From Guadua angustifolia (Eukaryota > Streptophyta > Magnoliopsida > Poales > Poaceae), in the NCBI GenBank assembly GCA_036346375.1, contig CM070502.1, positions 21,242,924 to 21,306,923 of the forward strand: 64,000 bases of DNA, in the 5' to 3' direction. Shown here in pieces: positions 21,179-32,400 of the stretch (positions are counted from its first letter, which is position 1; each line of letters begins with the position of its first letter). The translations under genes were made by a program, and so were the position numbers. A model generated the notes under the pieces. It was not told the DNA's origin. It did not search any database and was given only the letters and a program-made list of their open reading frames with translations.

Positions 21179-21625
21179 TGTCAGGACCACGTATAAATCC
21201 GAGGGATAAACGGCGAAATCAAGCCAGAATTCAGAGAAACAGACCAGCAAATGGGAAACCGAACGCACGCAAGAACAGAAGAACTAGAAGCTACTTTACC
21301 AAACTAGGAGTAAACTAGATAGGAGATCAATATTCTGTTTCATTTCTCATCTCCTCTGAGTTTTATCCATACATCGTTTTAACTGAAGTAAAAGGAATGC
21401 AGTAAACATAACCGAAACGGTAAATAAAAAACTACAGTCCACATGAGTTAAAGAGGCTTTTGTCGGACATTACTGTAGATCGCTAACAACTCTCTGAGTT
21501 TGGTCTCCTCCTCGCTGTGATCACTTCCAGACCATTCGATCTTCATAACAAAACTGGCAAACTCTTCACTTCTATGCCGACTTCACCCTGTGCTTCTTCT
21601 ACCTCCTTGCTCGAGTCTGACGACA
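21179..21625 (-). repeat. RE-A 5' LTR (only LTR present)
   Basis: 447 bp, beginning TGTCGTCAGACTC and ending CCTGACA on the minus strand, directly followed by the primer site and preceded by the TTCTC duplication (minus strand). No matching copy exists at the other end of the element near 6732. Confidence 0.8.
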
Positions 21626-21813
21626 GAGAAGGAGGCGACAGAGGCGAGGGCAACGGTTGAGCGCCTTGAGGGCGTGGGAGACTGCGCCATGCGGTGGCCT
21701 GGTCGGCGCAGCACAGAAGACAGTCCACCCATTGCGGGTGGTTCCACAGTATGATAGAAGCGAGGAGCAGCGGCAGCACGCCGCTCCGCCTCCACGCGGC
21801 CAGCGCCCACCAT
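21626..21813 (-). pseudogene. PLMT exon 1, 5' half, frameshifted
   Basis: The segment encodes pieces of the PLMT N-terminus spread over three frames: GVLPLL, LWNHPQWVD, MAQ, SHALKAL and VALASVASFS, the last running to the insertion point where FSWPPPL (6731 down) would follow. At least four frame changes occur in under 190 bp, whereas the 3' half of the exon and exon 2 are clean. The best start is the ATG at 21813, though it is out of frame with GVLP. Either the gene decayed after the RE-A insertion or this stretch is poorly assembled. Confidence 0.7.
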
Positions 21814-21891
21814 TTACGCAATTTGGACTTTGGAGCAGGCAAAGCGTTCGACAGTTTGCGTCAATACACAAAGCATATCAATGCATCTTTA

Positions 21892-22245
21892 GAGCAACTC
21901 CAACCTAAATCCTTATATTTTCCCCTAAATCACTCATTTAGAGGTAGTATAAAAATTAAAGACATCCTATATTAAATTTGTCTCCAATCCATACTTCCTA
22001 TTACTCACCCCTATTATTTATCAAAGCATTATTATTACTTTGCACCCATAAATTATTATTTTAAAATGAATAAAAAAATGCCAAAGAAAATAGTAGAGGC
22101 AAAGAGAAAGTCCCTAGATGTAGGAGTGAGAAGAGGCCTCCCTAGAATAAGGATTCCAAATAGGAGTTGGGTTAGAGCTCATATTTTTTTAATTCTCCTT
22201 ATAATTTAGGATAAGGGAGGTTTAGGGGATGGGTTGGACTTGCTC
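21892..22245. mobile_element. Tourist-like MITE upstream of PLMT
   Basis: The ends GAGCAACTCCAACC and GGTTGGACTTGCTC are inverted with 13 of 14 matching, flanked by TTA at 21889-21891 and 22246-22248. A 3-bp TTA/TAA duplication with short TIRs is the mark of PIF/Harbinger-derived (Tourist) MITEs. The 354-bp interior has no coding capacity. It lies about 80 bp upstream of the PLMT start, so it may once have been in the promoter. Confidence 0.8.
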
Positions 22246-22248
22246 TTA

Positions 22249-22573
22249 CCTTTCTTTTTATCTTTCACTGGCCATGTGACCATACCTTGTAATGAAAACT
22301 TAATTTACGATAAAAAATCTATTTACAAAGAGCACTAACAGTAGTAAAGATGGATAGTTTTAATAAAGTAATGTGAAAAGAAACTCTTGTTTTATATAGT
22401 AGAAATTCTTGATCTGGGTCCTCTAGAATCATAGCGCTGGGACACGGTCCGAAAGAAGTTCCTACAAGAGCTGCAGCTTAAGCGGTTATGGTAGGCGCGG
22501 GGTGTCCCATTCGAGCTCCGGACATCTCAAATCAGCTAAAAAAAAGTTTGCTACAGTAGCTCATTATAGTATT
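22249..22573. other. spacer, nothing recognised
   Basis: AT-rich sequence between the Tourist-like MITE and the foldback element, with no supported gene or repeat structure. Confidence 0.4.
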
Positions 22574-23218
22574 GGGTTAATTGGATATATGCCACTGCAG
22601 AAACCGCTTATTCGAGATTTGCCATCGTTCCTTTGCTTTTTCGAACTATGCCATTATGAAACCGTGCTTATTCGAAATATACTACAGCTTGCGACACGTG
22701 TCCCGTCCGGTCAAACCGAGCGCAATTCAGACGATTTTGCCCTCGCATCAAAGTCTTGTCGAATTTTGTAGAAATCTCCAAAGAAGATCTGAAGCTAAGA
22801 TTTTTACCTTGGTGACCCGAGATCCTCATCTACCTCGATAAAAATATAAAAATTAAAACTTACATTTGAAACTTTTGGAAATTCAAAAAGCAGAAAACAA
22901 ATAAAGTTCAAAATAGGAAAATAGCAATGTCAGATTTTTAAAATTTAAATATAAAAGATAAAATTTTCAAAACTTTATATAAGATTAATAATACTATTTC
23001 AGATCTTGATAAAAATTTCATAAAATATTAATACCATTTTAACCTAAATTAAATATAGAAATTGAAATCGCGAGGGCAAAAATCCGAATCGCTTTGAGTC
23101 CTGCGCTCGGTTTGACCGGAAGGGACGTGTAGCATGACGGTGGCATATTTCGAATAAGCACGGTTTCATAATGGCATATTTTAAAAAAGCAAAGGAACAA
23201 TGACAAATCTCGAATAAG

Positions 23219-23228
23219 AGGTTTCTGC
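23219..23228 (+). repeat. 10-bp target duplication, left of MULE
   Basis: AGGTTTCTGC at 23219-23228 is repeated exactly at 34525-34534. Joining 23228 to 34535 rebuilds an uninterrupted right arm of the foldback element, confirming the insertion model. MULE duplications are usually 9 bp, sometimes 8-11. Confidence 0.8.
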
Positions 23229-23330
23229 GAATTTTTTTTAAATAATATATTTTTTAAAAACAATTACAGAAATAATATGCCGAAAAAAAAATTACAGAAA
23301 TACTCGTCTGTCGCTATTTGGAATTGACAT
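23229..23330 (+). repeat. MULE left terminal inverted repeat
   Basis: It matches the reverse complement of 34430-34524. Beyond it lie palindromic words of the type TCGCAATTTGAATTTGCGA (23338-23440). A diverged second copy of the terminus appears at 23561-23655 (GAATTTTTAAAAATAATATA onward), so the left end looks duplicated. Confidence 0.8.
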
Positions 23331-23759
23331 ACATCTTAGTCGCAATTTGAATTTGCGATAGAGACTTAGTCGCAATTTCAATTTGCGACAAAGACTTAAT
23401 CGCAATTTCAAATTGCGACAAAAACTGTCATAAGTCCTCATGCAAATTGGAATTGCGACGAGAAGACTAGATGATTTGTTTACTAATTCATTGATTTAGA
23501 ATTTGCAAAAAAATATATGTAATAAATCGACAAATATTATAAAATATTGAACATTAGATGGAATTTTTAAAAATAATATATTTTTGTAAAAAGTTTACAG
23601 AAATAATATGGCGCAAAAAATTACAGAAATACCCTATAGTCGCAATTCCAAATTGACGGTAAATTTGGAATACAGTAAAAATTACGGTCCGTAATTACAA
23701 ATCGATACAATATGTTTGCGTATTTAGAAAAAACCCAGCTAAAATTCAAATCTAATTCC

Positions 23760-24345
23760 CGATAATGTCAAATTTGTGATCATTGAAGCCTTTTCGGCTA
23801 TCCTTTAAACTTCTTGTCTAAATGCTATTATTACATAAACTAGTTCGAAACACTCTCCACCACATGTACTACCATAATATGGGAAAAAATTCTATTTGTA
23901 ACTAGCTCAGTATATAAATAACGCTTTGCAAATAGCCTTCATGAATTAGTCGCGTGAAAACTACACTCACTTAAGAATTTTAAATGACTTGTAGAATAAC
24001 TCGTCTAAATGACATTATTAGGGAAATTAGTTCATAAACACTCTCCATCATATGTCTTGCCATAATCTGGAAAAATATTCTATTTACAACTTCCTTAGTG
24101 TATAAGTATCATTTCGCATAAGCGACCTTCATGAATTAGTCGCGTGAAAACTACACTCACTTAAGACTTTTAAATGACTTGTAGAATAACTCGTCTAAAT
24201 GACATTATTAGGAAATTAGTTCATGAACACTCTCCATCATATGTCTTGCCATAATCTGGAAAAATATTCTATTTACAACTTACTTAGTGTATAAGTATCA
24301 TTTCTTTGCAAAGCGACCTTCATGAATTAGTCGACAACAACTCAT
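23760..24345. repeat. tandem repeat, about 190-bp units, inside the MULE
   Basis: CATGAATTAGTCGCGTGAAA starts at 23940 and 24130, and CATGAATTAGTCG again at 24321. The units share TCTAAATGACATTATTAG and CTCTCCATCATATGTCTTGC; an older, more diverged unit begins near 23760. The array is non-coding and separates the left end from the first gene. Subterminal arrays are common in MULEs and may bind transposase. Confidence 0.75.
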
Positions 24346-24720
24346 GTTATGAACACTTAAATTATTTGTTGAACATATGTAAGGGCACATACACGAAAGT
24401 TCAGATGATAAAATAAGCGATGAGATTAGATTATATTAGAAGGGCATTACAACGGTGGCGAAATTGTTGATCTAACTAACTAACGAAAGCAATGTTCGTC
24501 ATGGTGGAACAAATGATCGTTCATCCTATCTGGTACTGACCGAATGATGTCCCATTTTACGCATATTACGACGAGTGTTTAATTTGCGATTTGTCCTCGG
24601 ACACCGCTCGATCCCTACTATGAAAGAACTCCATGGGGATCCATGATTCTCCCGTTTGTCGCCGAATGGGTGGCCTATCTTAGTAAGTCTCGGTGTGTAA
24701 GACATAATTTTTGGTCTTTT

Positions 24721-25830
24721 TTATGTGGATTTACGCCTCCCATATGGGCATGTCATCCGATTCAGCGCCCCTATGTTAATACCACGGGTTCCCGGTTGGT
24801 GCAAGTAACGCCAAGGATTTGTTGCATCTTTGCGGACCTCGGCCATTTGCTTCCCCTTGTCCTTCTTGTTCGAGAGGAGGAACCCTCTTGCACCTCTGGT
24901 GTGTTGGTACATTGGCGGAGGCATGCGAGAGCCTGCTTTCTGTTTTCGCTCGCACTCCACTATATAGTGCGGGAGGTGTGTGTTGGGCTTATCCTTGGAC
25001 AACCGGCGTGCGCGCTGATCAATGCGATATGCCCGCTTTGGTCGTTGAATAACACCGTAGGCGTACTCGGGGTCTGGCTTTTCTGGGCGGTAGTGGCACC
25101 ACGGAGATGGTTGCTCCCCCCAGTTATCCCATGCAGGAAGCATGAGATGTGGGTGGTACGTCTCCGGGTCCACCCAGTTGAAGTACTGACACCATTCATC
25201 CTCGGCCAAGGGCACCGGTAGAATCTCCGGTCCGCTAGATCATCGTGGCGGTATTAACCCTTTGCTGCGAGCCATGTTCGCATAGCGTCGGGGCTTGTGG
25301 GTGGGCACGGAGGAGGTTTCTCCTTTGACTTGAGCAAATTCGCAAGTTTCCTTTTGAACTCCTGTGTGCGATGAACTAGTTTAGAACTACTACTTTGTGA
25401 GTTTAACATGAGTATGTCGCATGAAACTCACCGATTGGTTGGCCCCTTGCCCACCGGCCCTAAGCTCTGGTCGATCTAGAAAAGGGACATATCCTGGCGG
25501 CCTCTCCCACCGGGTGAAGTTCTCGGGCGAAGCGGGGTAGGCGTCGTGGCAGTTGGAGAGAATTAAGTGATCACGTCGTTAAACTGTCAATCCATTGGAA
25601 GAAGCAACACCGGTCCTTGTCCTTGAGAAAAGAAAGAACGATGCATGAGATGGTAGTGTTACCCTGTATTGTGTGGACACAGTAGGTTTACCTTGTAGGT
25701 GTAGCCTACAACAAGATGATAATGTGGTGGCCGTCGCTCCATGAGTAGATTGCATCATCTTCGCGGTAGGTTGCGATCGCATTTGGGTCGGGCAACTCTG
25801 GCGAGAACTTGGCGTCGGCCATCTTGGCAT
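24721..25830 (-). pseudogene. third MULE reading frame, possibly a GRF-type zinc-finger protein
   Basis: A 164-codon open frame (25215-24721) contains EDEWCQYFNWVDPETYHPHL, MLPAWDNWGEQPSPWCHYRP and YIVECERKQKAGSRMPPPMY. Upstream (25830-25579) a broken frame has MADAKFSPELPD-like and KDKDRCCFFQWIDSL segments. The CCFFQWID pattern resembles the C-terminal half of a GRF zinc finger, a nucleic-acid-binding motif frequent in plant transposon second proteins. The short distance and shared strand with the PMD frame suggest one transcription unit or two genes in series. The function is inferred. Confidence 0.45.
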
Positions 25831-26029
25831 CCGGATATTGAGGCGGGATGACTTACGCTGTCAAGAGGCGACAGTAGAAACGACATTGTGCCCTAATTTG
25901 TGTAGATTCAGCTAACGTTTGGCTGTGTTGGATGTCTACCCCTCGGCCCTGTTTATAGTGGTGGAGAGGGGTTACTCCACACAATTACAGCACTTGTCCA
26001 TTTTGATGGCGTGCCATCCTCTGTGAAAA

Positions 26030-26345
26030 GTCGCTGACGTGTCACCCATCATCAAAGTTGCACGACACATCACCATCTGTCAAAGGTCGCACGATGTGTC
26101 ACCCTCTGTCAAAGGTCAGCGACTGTCACCCCTCTGTCAAAGGCGCACGATGTGTCACCCTCTGTCAAAGGTCAGACGATGTGTCACCCATCATCAAAAG
26201 CCCACGACCTGTCACCCCTCTGTCAAAAGTGCACGACTGTCACCCCTCTGTCAAAAGGCACGACGACTGTCATCCTCATCAAAGGTCAGCGATGTGTCAC
26301 CCTCTGCCAAAGCTACTACGACTGTCACCTCTGTCGGCTGAGATG
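26030..26345. repeat. minisatellite of about 30-bp units, GTGTCACCC...TGTCAAAGG
   Basis: About ten imperfect units built on TGTCACCC(T)CTGTCAAAGG plus a short CACGA/CAGCGA spacer run from about 26036 to 26340. Unit lengths vary by a few bases, so open frames on the plus strand here are artefacts of the repeat. It lies between the PMD and third frames of the MULE. Confidence 0.75.
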
Positions 26346-26650
26346 GGTAGTCTTGTGTAAACTGGCTGATCTGCCGAGTTGGGCCTTCCATAATCGTGAG
26401 CGAACAACGAGCGTGATAATGTTGTGAGTCACGAGAGGAGTTTTTGAAATGGGGAATTTGAGTGAGAATAATAGAATATAACGTAAGGAAATAAATCGAT
26501 GCATAAGTTTGCTACATAATGTGACAAAGAAATTATGTACTGCACATACGATACGAAAGAAATGACCTAACTTCTGACGGTGCTACTCCTCGGGTGGTCC
26601 CGGGCCTCCTCTGTTGCACATGCCCAGAGAGTACGTCGGTGGTCGAGGGC

Positions 26651-29125
26651 TCATCCACAGGTACTCCTAGCAGGCCGTCTTGGTCTTTGGAGGAATAGCG
26701 AAGGCGTTAGGCGATGGGTGGCTCGGACAGTGCCTCGGCGGCTGCGAGGGCCAAGCACCCTTGCGTCATTCTTTGAGGCGGATCTGAAGAAGTCCAAGTC
26801 GACATCGCCGAGTAGAGAGTAGTCGTGAGAGGTGCTCGCGCTCTGCTTTCCGGTGCTACATAGGCCCTGTTGATGAAGTTGTCTTGTTAGTACATTACAT
26901 AACATTAAGATCATAAAAGATGAAAAGAGGCAGTAGCGGTATACTGCGATCATAGAGTGCGTCACGGTCGCGGATGCTGCCAACCAGATCCCCACAGGAC
27001 ATGAGGAGGGGGCGCTGCGTGTGTGGTGTGGCTGCGGCGTGTCGACCCGTCTGATGGAGGCACGCCTGTGAACTGTCTGTCGTCGTCGTCCCTAGGCCTC
27101 TGCCACGGCGTAAAATTTGGACCATGCGAGTAGATTATGGCGTACACTTTGCAGCGGCCCTCTGAACTCCGCCGTGCATAGCGTCGACCACATCCCCTAG
27201 GCCTAGTCGTGCTAACAGTGCGTCCACGTCGTGTAGGCTCTCCCTAGCAAGGTCGCTCTGCACACGAATTGAAATGCCACTTAGTTCGTACAATTACAGT
27301 AACAATACATTGCAATGATTGTGGAAGAAGTACTGACCGTTCGGTGAAACGCTGAAGTCCGTTGGGCGGGTGCGTGTCCTAGCGGAGGCTCGTGCCTCGG
27401 GGCGAGTCAGCGACGCGCACAACCAGCAGCGTGTGCGTGGTGCGTACCACCGGATGTACTCGTCGTACGTGCGTGGTCGTCGCGAGGCATCCTCTCGGTG
27501 AGCGTCCGCCAACGCGCTGCGCTGCTTGCGAGCGTGAGGATCATTCGTGCCGCCCACTAAGCGGCACCAATGTACCCTACGTGTGACCTGCATGAGAACA
27601 TGAGCAATGGCGTTAGTTCCGCAAACATGAAAAAATGCAAGCTGAAATAGACATGGAAGAGCACTTACGTGTGCGTGAGGTGGGACCACCTCACCGGGGG
27701 GAGCGAGGAAGACTGGCGGAGGCGAATTGCCTCATCACGCGGTGCGGCGTGCGTCTCGGCGTACGTCGTAAACAAGGTGGAGTCGTGTGAACCAAAAGGC
27801 GGCGTCACGGGTGCCTTTGCAAGAGAGGCCGTGAGGTGCTCGCGCCGCTACCGGCTCGGGAGGTAAGGGCGCGGATGACGCGATCATCTGTCGGTTTGGT
27901 CGAACATCGCTACGCACTCGAGAATGCGGCGTGTGTAAATCCTGGCGTACATCGGCTACCAAAAAAGTAATGGTAAAGTTAGAAAATAATTTGAAAATAA
28001 TCGCATAGCTCATGGTAAAGATCAATTTACTAACCGTCGTGGCACCTAGCGTCCCTATGGTAGGGCGGTCGGCGTCGTCCCGGGCGTGGTAGAATTCAGC
28101 TCCGTAGGGTGCCGGATCGATGTCTTGGCGGCGATCTGGAACCTCTCAAAGACCAAAGTGAAGCGAGGAGAGGACGGCCGTGAAGGACCGGTCCCCCAGC
28201 GGCGACAACCGTCGCAAAGGCCCCGTACATCATAGCCGACGGCCGGTCCCCGCTAACTGCGGGATCTCCTCCATCTCGGCGTCTCGATCGTCCTCGCGTC
28301 TTGGATCAAGTGCTTGTCGGCGGTGTCTCCGTGGGAGGAGGTGAAGCAGAACCAGGCCGAGCAATACCTAACAGTGCGCCTCGAAGTGGCGGCCCGACAA
28401 CGTAGTCCCCTCCGGTGCCATCCGCTCGGGCTACAAAAAAGTAATGGTCGGTTGCACAACTTTAAGACATAGTGAAATAAAATGTACATAAAGTTAATGT
28501 CACTTACGTAAAAGCATATCGACCACTACTGCGTCGGACCGTGCTTGTTCGCGAAAGGTGTGTACTCCTTTGTCGGTGGCGGCACATCCACGAAGCGGGC
28601 TAGGAGCTCGCGCCACTCCGGTGGGCGTCTCGGGCACTACCGCGTGCCCGGTGCAAGGTAGGCCAGCGGTAGGTCACGTCGTCGGTGTGGGCGCCATCTC
28701 ACCGTCACGGAGGTGAAAGGTGTGCGTCTCCGGCGCCACGATCTACCAAGGTGGTAGCGAGCTCTGTCGTCTGAGGAACCTCCTAGAGGCCTGCGCCTAG
28801 TCCTCTGCATCTCTGCCATGATCGCCTCCACCATCCGTGCTATGGGCGTAGCCTGCGACTCTCAATCAGAGGAAGACATTTTCACAACTATTAGTTCAAA
28901 TGAACAAGATTTGGTAAGGGAAGTCTGCGAAAAGTAGACGAACCTAGGAACCCATCGGGGGTCGACCCGCCATGCCCTCATCGGGGTGCGCAAGTGAAGG
29001 GCACTCAGCTCGGCGGTGCCTCCCCCTCTGCAGGCAGCGCGGTGGACAACCGACTCCGATGAGTCGCGTCGACCCTTTGGGTCCACAACTCTCCTCGATC
29101 GCCATACCGCAATTGAATAAAACAA
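26651..29125 (-). pseudogene. MULE-borne plant mobile domain (PMD, MAIN/MAIL-like) protein
   Basis: Recognisable pieces in order are WRVDPRWVPRF (near 28960), PETHTFHLRDGEMAPT (near 28720, frameshifted), a GLVLLHFLPRDTADKHL-like stretch (28390-28310), SFTAVLSSLHFGL (near 28160) and TYDEYIRWYAPRTR (near 27450). A tail contains SLLGDVDLDFFRSASKNDAR (near 26800). This order is typical of the plant mobile domain shared by TE-encoded proteins and the host MAIN/MAIL proteins, which maintain genome stability and silencing. At least six frame changes occur. Intron positions are unclear; exon-like gaps lie near 28860, 28500 and 27960. Whether the PMD helps transposition is unknown. Confidence 0.65.
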
Positions 29126-29453
29126 TATTAGTACAAAATTAAATGAACAATTAAAGCGATGCGATGATTACAAATATAATTTGAATAATAATACCACACT
29201 CTCAGTCCTGGCGCTAACAAGCTGGAATGCAATAATGACACATCCAACGAACATACAAATTCAAACCAAATAGAATTAGGTAATAATACACCCGACAAAT
29301 AGAATTGGTACTAGTACACCCTACAAATAGAATTGAGGATAATCTGGGCATTACACATCATATGACCATACATGCATTACAAATAGGAATTCAACATATC
29401 ACATTGACATGCGACCTAACAATTACATACGCGGAGACCGTACAACAATTTCA

Positions 29454-32400
29454 TAGCCTCTGAGCTGTTGGGCAATACTTGAAAGAGTGTCCCATCTCTT
29501 TACAAATGGAGCATTTCTTCGATGCGATGCCCGCTTCTGCGGCGTCCATGTCATTCCTATATCGTCTTGTTTGTCGTAGCCCTCGCCCTTGAGCTGCTAA
29601 TATCGAGGAACCCACCGTGTATCCTCCCATCTTTGATGCTCCGTGAACAAACCCACCACTCGAAAGCCATATATTTCTCTGCTCCAAGTTCTTGCCACCG
29701 CTTCTTTCTTGAAAAATTGCGATAAGAATATACCGGTCCATCTGAATTATCGAGCACCTGTGACCATTACGTGCGAGCATGGCTTGTCTTGTGTGCGAGC
29801 TTATTGCGAGTGCATACACATGTTTGCCGATGTAGAATGCATTCGTGAGTAACTTTATGCGGTTCGTCCCGTCACCTTTCTCTTTGCATAGTACCTCAAG
29901 CGAAGCTCCTCGTACCCATTTTCAATGATCGTGCATCTCCCTTCTTCCTTTGTCCTCTATGTGCGTCTGAGATCACCTCAGAGTATTTCACATCGGGATT
30001 ACTCATGCGGGCAATGCATACGGCATGACGATCCACAAAATACCATAACACCATGAAGAACACCCTCCACTATAGCAACAAGAGGAAGGGTCTCGGTCCT
30101 CGCATGACCCGTTGTAAACCTCGGCCAAGTTAGTCGTCATAACCCCATCACAAGGAACCATCGGTGTCGTAAATGGCAGTGCCCATTTCTGCCTAGGCTC
30201 ATGCTCTATCCATTCGGAGAAGCATTTCGTCGATCTTCCATTCCTCTGGACCAAGTGTGGAGGGTCCGTGGGTAACACTTCCAGTGCCACTGGGGCTTCG
30301 TCCATGCTAGGAATTAGCCTCTTCGTTGCTTCTGCGGTATGCCTCGATGTCGGCTCGTCCAACTTCTTCCACAAAGTGCATCAAACTTTCTCTGTTGGAG
30401 TGCAGTCGCACAACCTCTTAAAAGCTTCGTAAGATCCTTGTTCCTAAAGCGCTTGTAGAAGTTAGCACCCATGTGCCGTTGCACCACCTACTTAGCATAT
30501 CGGGCCATGGATGTGTTTCTTCGCACCTTTACGCAAGCCACGACCGCCTTCAACGGCCGGGGTGCCGATCGTGTATAACACAAACTCGGTAGCCGATCCA
30601 CAACCCCGACTTTCACGTTCCTCGAAGCGAGCGACTTTTCGTGTTCTCACCCTCCACGAATGCAAGCGCTCTTGGAAGAACGATTGTTGCCATCAACTCC
30701 TATGGCGATCAATATCGACCTTTATACTTCCGATCAAGAATGTGCCATCAACACATAACAACGGACGGCAATGCACGAGCAGCGTTGACACATGCACCAA
30801 AAGCAAAGAATGCCATTTGCGGTACCATCTTCGCAAATAAGCTACGAGGGCAGCTCACAAATATCGACATAAGTTTGAGTTTCTTTCCATGATCACTGAA
30901 ACATACAGTAGGTTCTATCTTGAAAGGACCGATATGTCGCCTAGAGGGGGTGAATAGGCGTAATTAAAATTTGCAATTAAATAAAATCACCGAGGATCAA
31001 TGTCGATTGTCAGGAGTTAATTGTCCGGATAGTCCGGAGTTAATGTCGGATAGTCCGGAGTAAATGTCGAGTGTCGGGACAAGTGACCTCGAAATGAAAT
31101 TTTAAATCCTTGCAAATTTTCAACAATCTAGCGAATACAAATGTTCTAAATGATCTCAGGTACCTTAGAAAAATATAGATCTAGAGCCAAACACTGAGAT
31201 AAAGTAGATCGGGGCTCCAAAAGATTTAAGAACCACAAACCCTAGCTCAAGCAAATGAAGAACACAAAGACAACGATTTTTTACCGAAGTTCGGATTCTT
31301 GAAGGGAATCCTACGTCTCCGTTGAGGAGGCACAAAGCAGGTCCCTCTTGACCCCTTTCCTCCGGTGTTGCCTGAAGCACTCATGGGTCTTCACTTCTTG
31401 CCCCTTTCCTTTCGGAGGCGAGGCTTGCCTTCTAAGCAGAGGGGCTCTCCACACGAAGTCTTGGAGGCTCCGGTGACTCCTTCGATCTAGGAGCCCTTCA
31501 ACCTCCAAGAGTAACAAATCCCGCTAAATCAACTTGGAGGATGAACTTGTGCTCAAGGATCAACAAAGCAAGCTCAAAGCACTTAAATCCCTCTTTTCTC
31601 CCCAAAGATTCAAACCAAATCAAAGATTCAAGTGGGAAAAGAGGCTAGAGCTCAAGAGAGTGAGAAAGTGAGTTTGAGACTTGAATGCTGACAATGAATG
31701 AAGTGCCAGCAGGTAGATTTGGAGTGAGGGCTTAAATAGCCCATCCAAAATCCAAATTCTGGTGTCTTCGCTAAGTCCGGACTATCCGGACATTTAGTCC
31801 GAGTGTCCGGGACTAAGCTTCTTTCAACGAGAGGGTGAGCTCGGAAAGTCGGACAATATCTTGGATACTCAGGACAAATTCCCGAGTGTCGGACTAAATG
31901 TCCGGATACTCGGACTTCTGAAGAAAAGCAACCGGGACCCTAGCTCGATATCCGGATTTAATCTGGGATACTCGGACATTCCGAGTGTCGGGACTAAATA
32001 TCCGGATACTCGGACAGACCTCTCGGCAGAGTACCCTTAGCGAAATGCATGATTTTTAAAATACTTTTGAGATGCAATTTTCATCCTATGAGCACAAGCA
32101 TATCCTAGAAGCGATTTTCCGTCGTATCCCCCTTTATAGTACGGCTATCCTTAGACTCAATAAAATAAAAGTTTTACAACTAAGTTCTTGATGCCGCCCT
32201 TTCAAATTTTAAATATGGTGGGGATCTCCAATCGCCTTTCCAACGATGATATCTTCTTGATCACTGTATAGAATCTCATTTGCAACCGTTAGTATACGCA
32301 ATTGTGTTGCCATAAATCACCAAAACTCTTTGAGGGGCCTAGATGCACTTTCAAATACGCGTCTTCGAATGTACCAAATCTAGTTTCCAAAGCCTTCTGC

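Larger units (their letters stand above)
6732..21625 (-). mobile_element. RE-A: Ty3/gypsy-like LTR retroelement, 3'-truncated, inserted in PLMT exon 1
   Basis: On the minus strand the element begins TGTCGTCAGACTC (21625) and is flanked by the same 5 bp on both sides (plus-strand GAGAA at 6727-6731 and 21626-21630). Removing one copy restores the expected exon reading GCC TCC TTC TCC TGG. It has one LTR (21179-21625), an initiator-Met-type primer site, a gag-like region (21092 to 20473 and 9106 downward), a captured GRP94 piece, and an aspartic-protease-like region, then stops at 6732. No reverse transcriptase, RNase H, integrase or 3' LTR is present before the duplication. RE-B (9107-20472) is nested inside it, so RE-A is the older insertion; without RE-B it is about 3.5 kb. 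Confidence 0.85.

Noticed and set aside
26039..26360. Regular spaced repeats resembling a CRISPR array
   Set aside because: Units are imperfect, spacers are only a few bases and also repeated, and the context is a plant transposon. It is a minisatellite.
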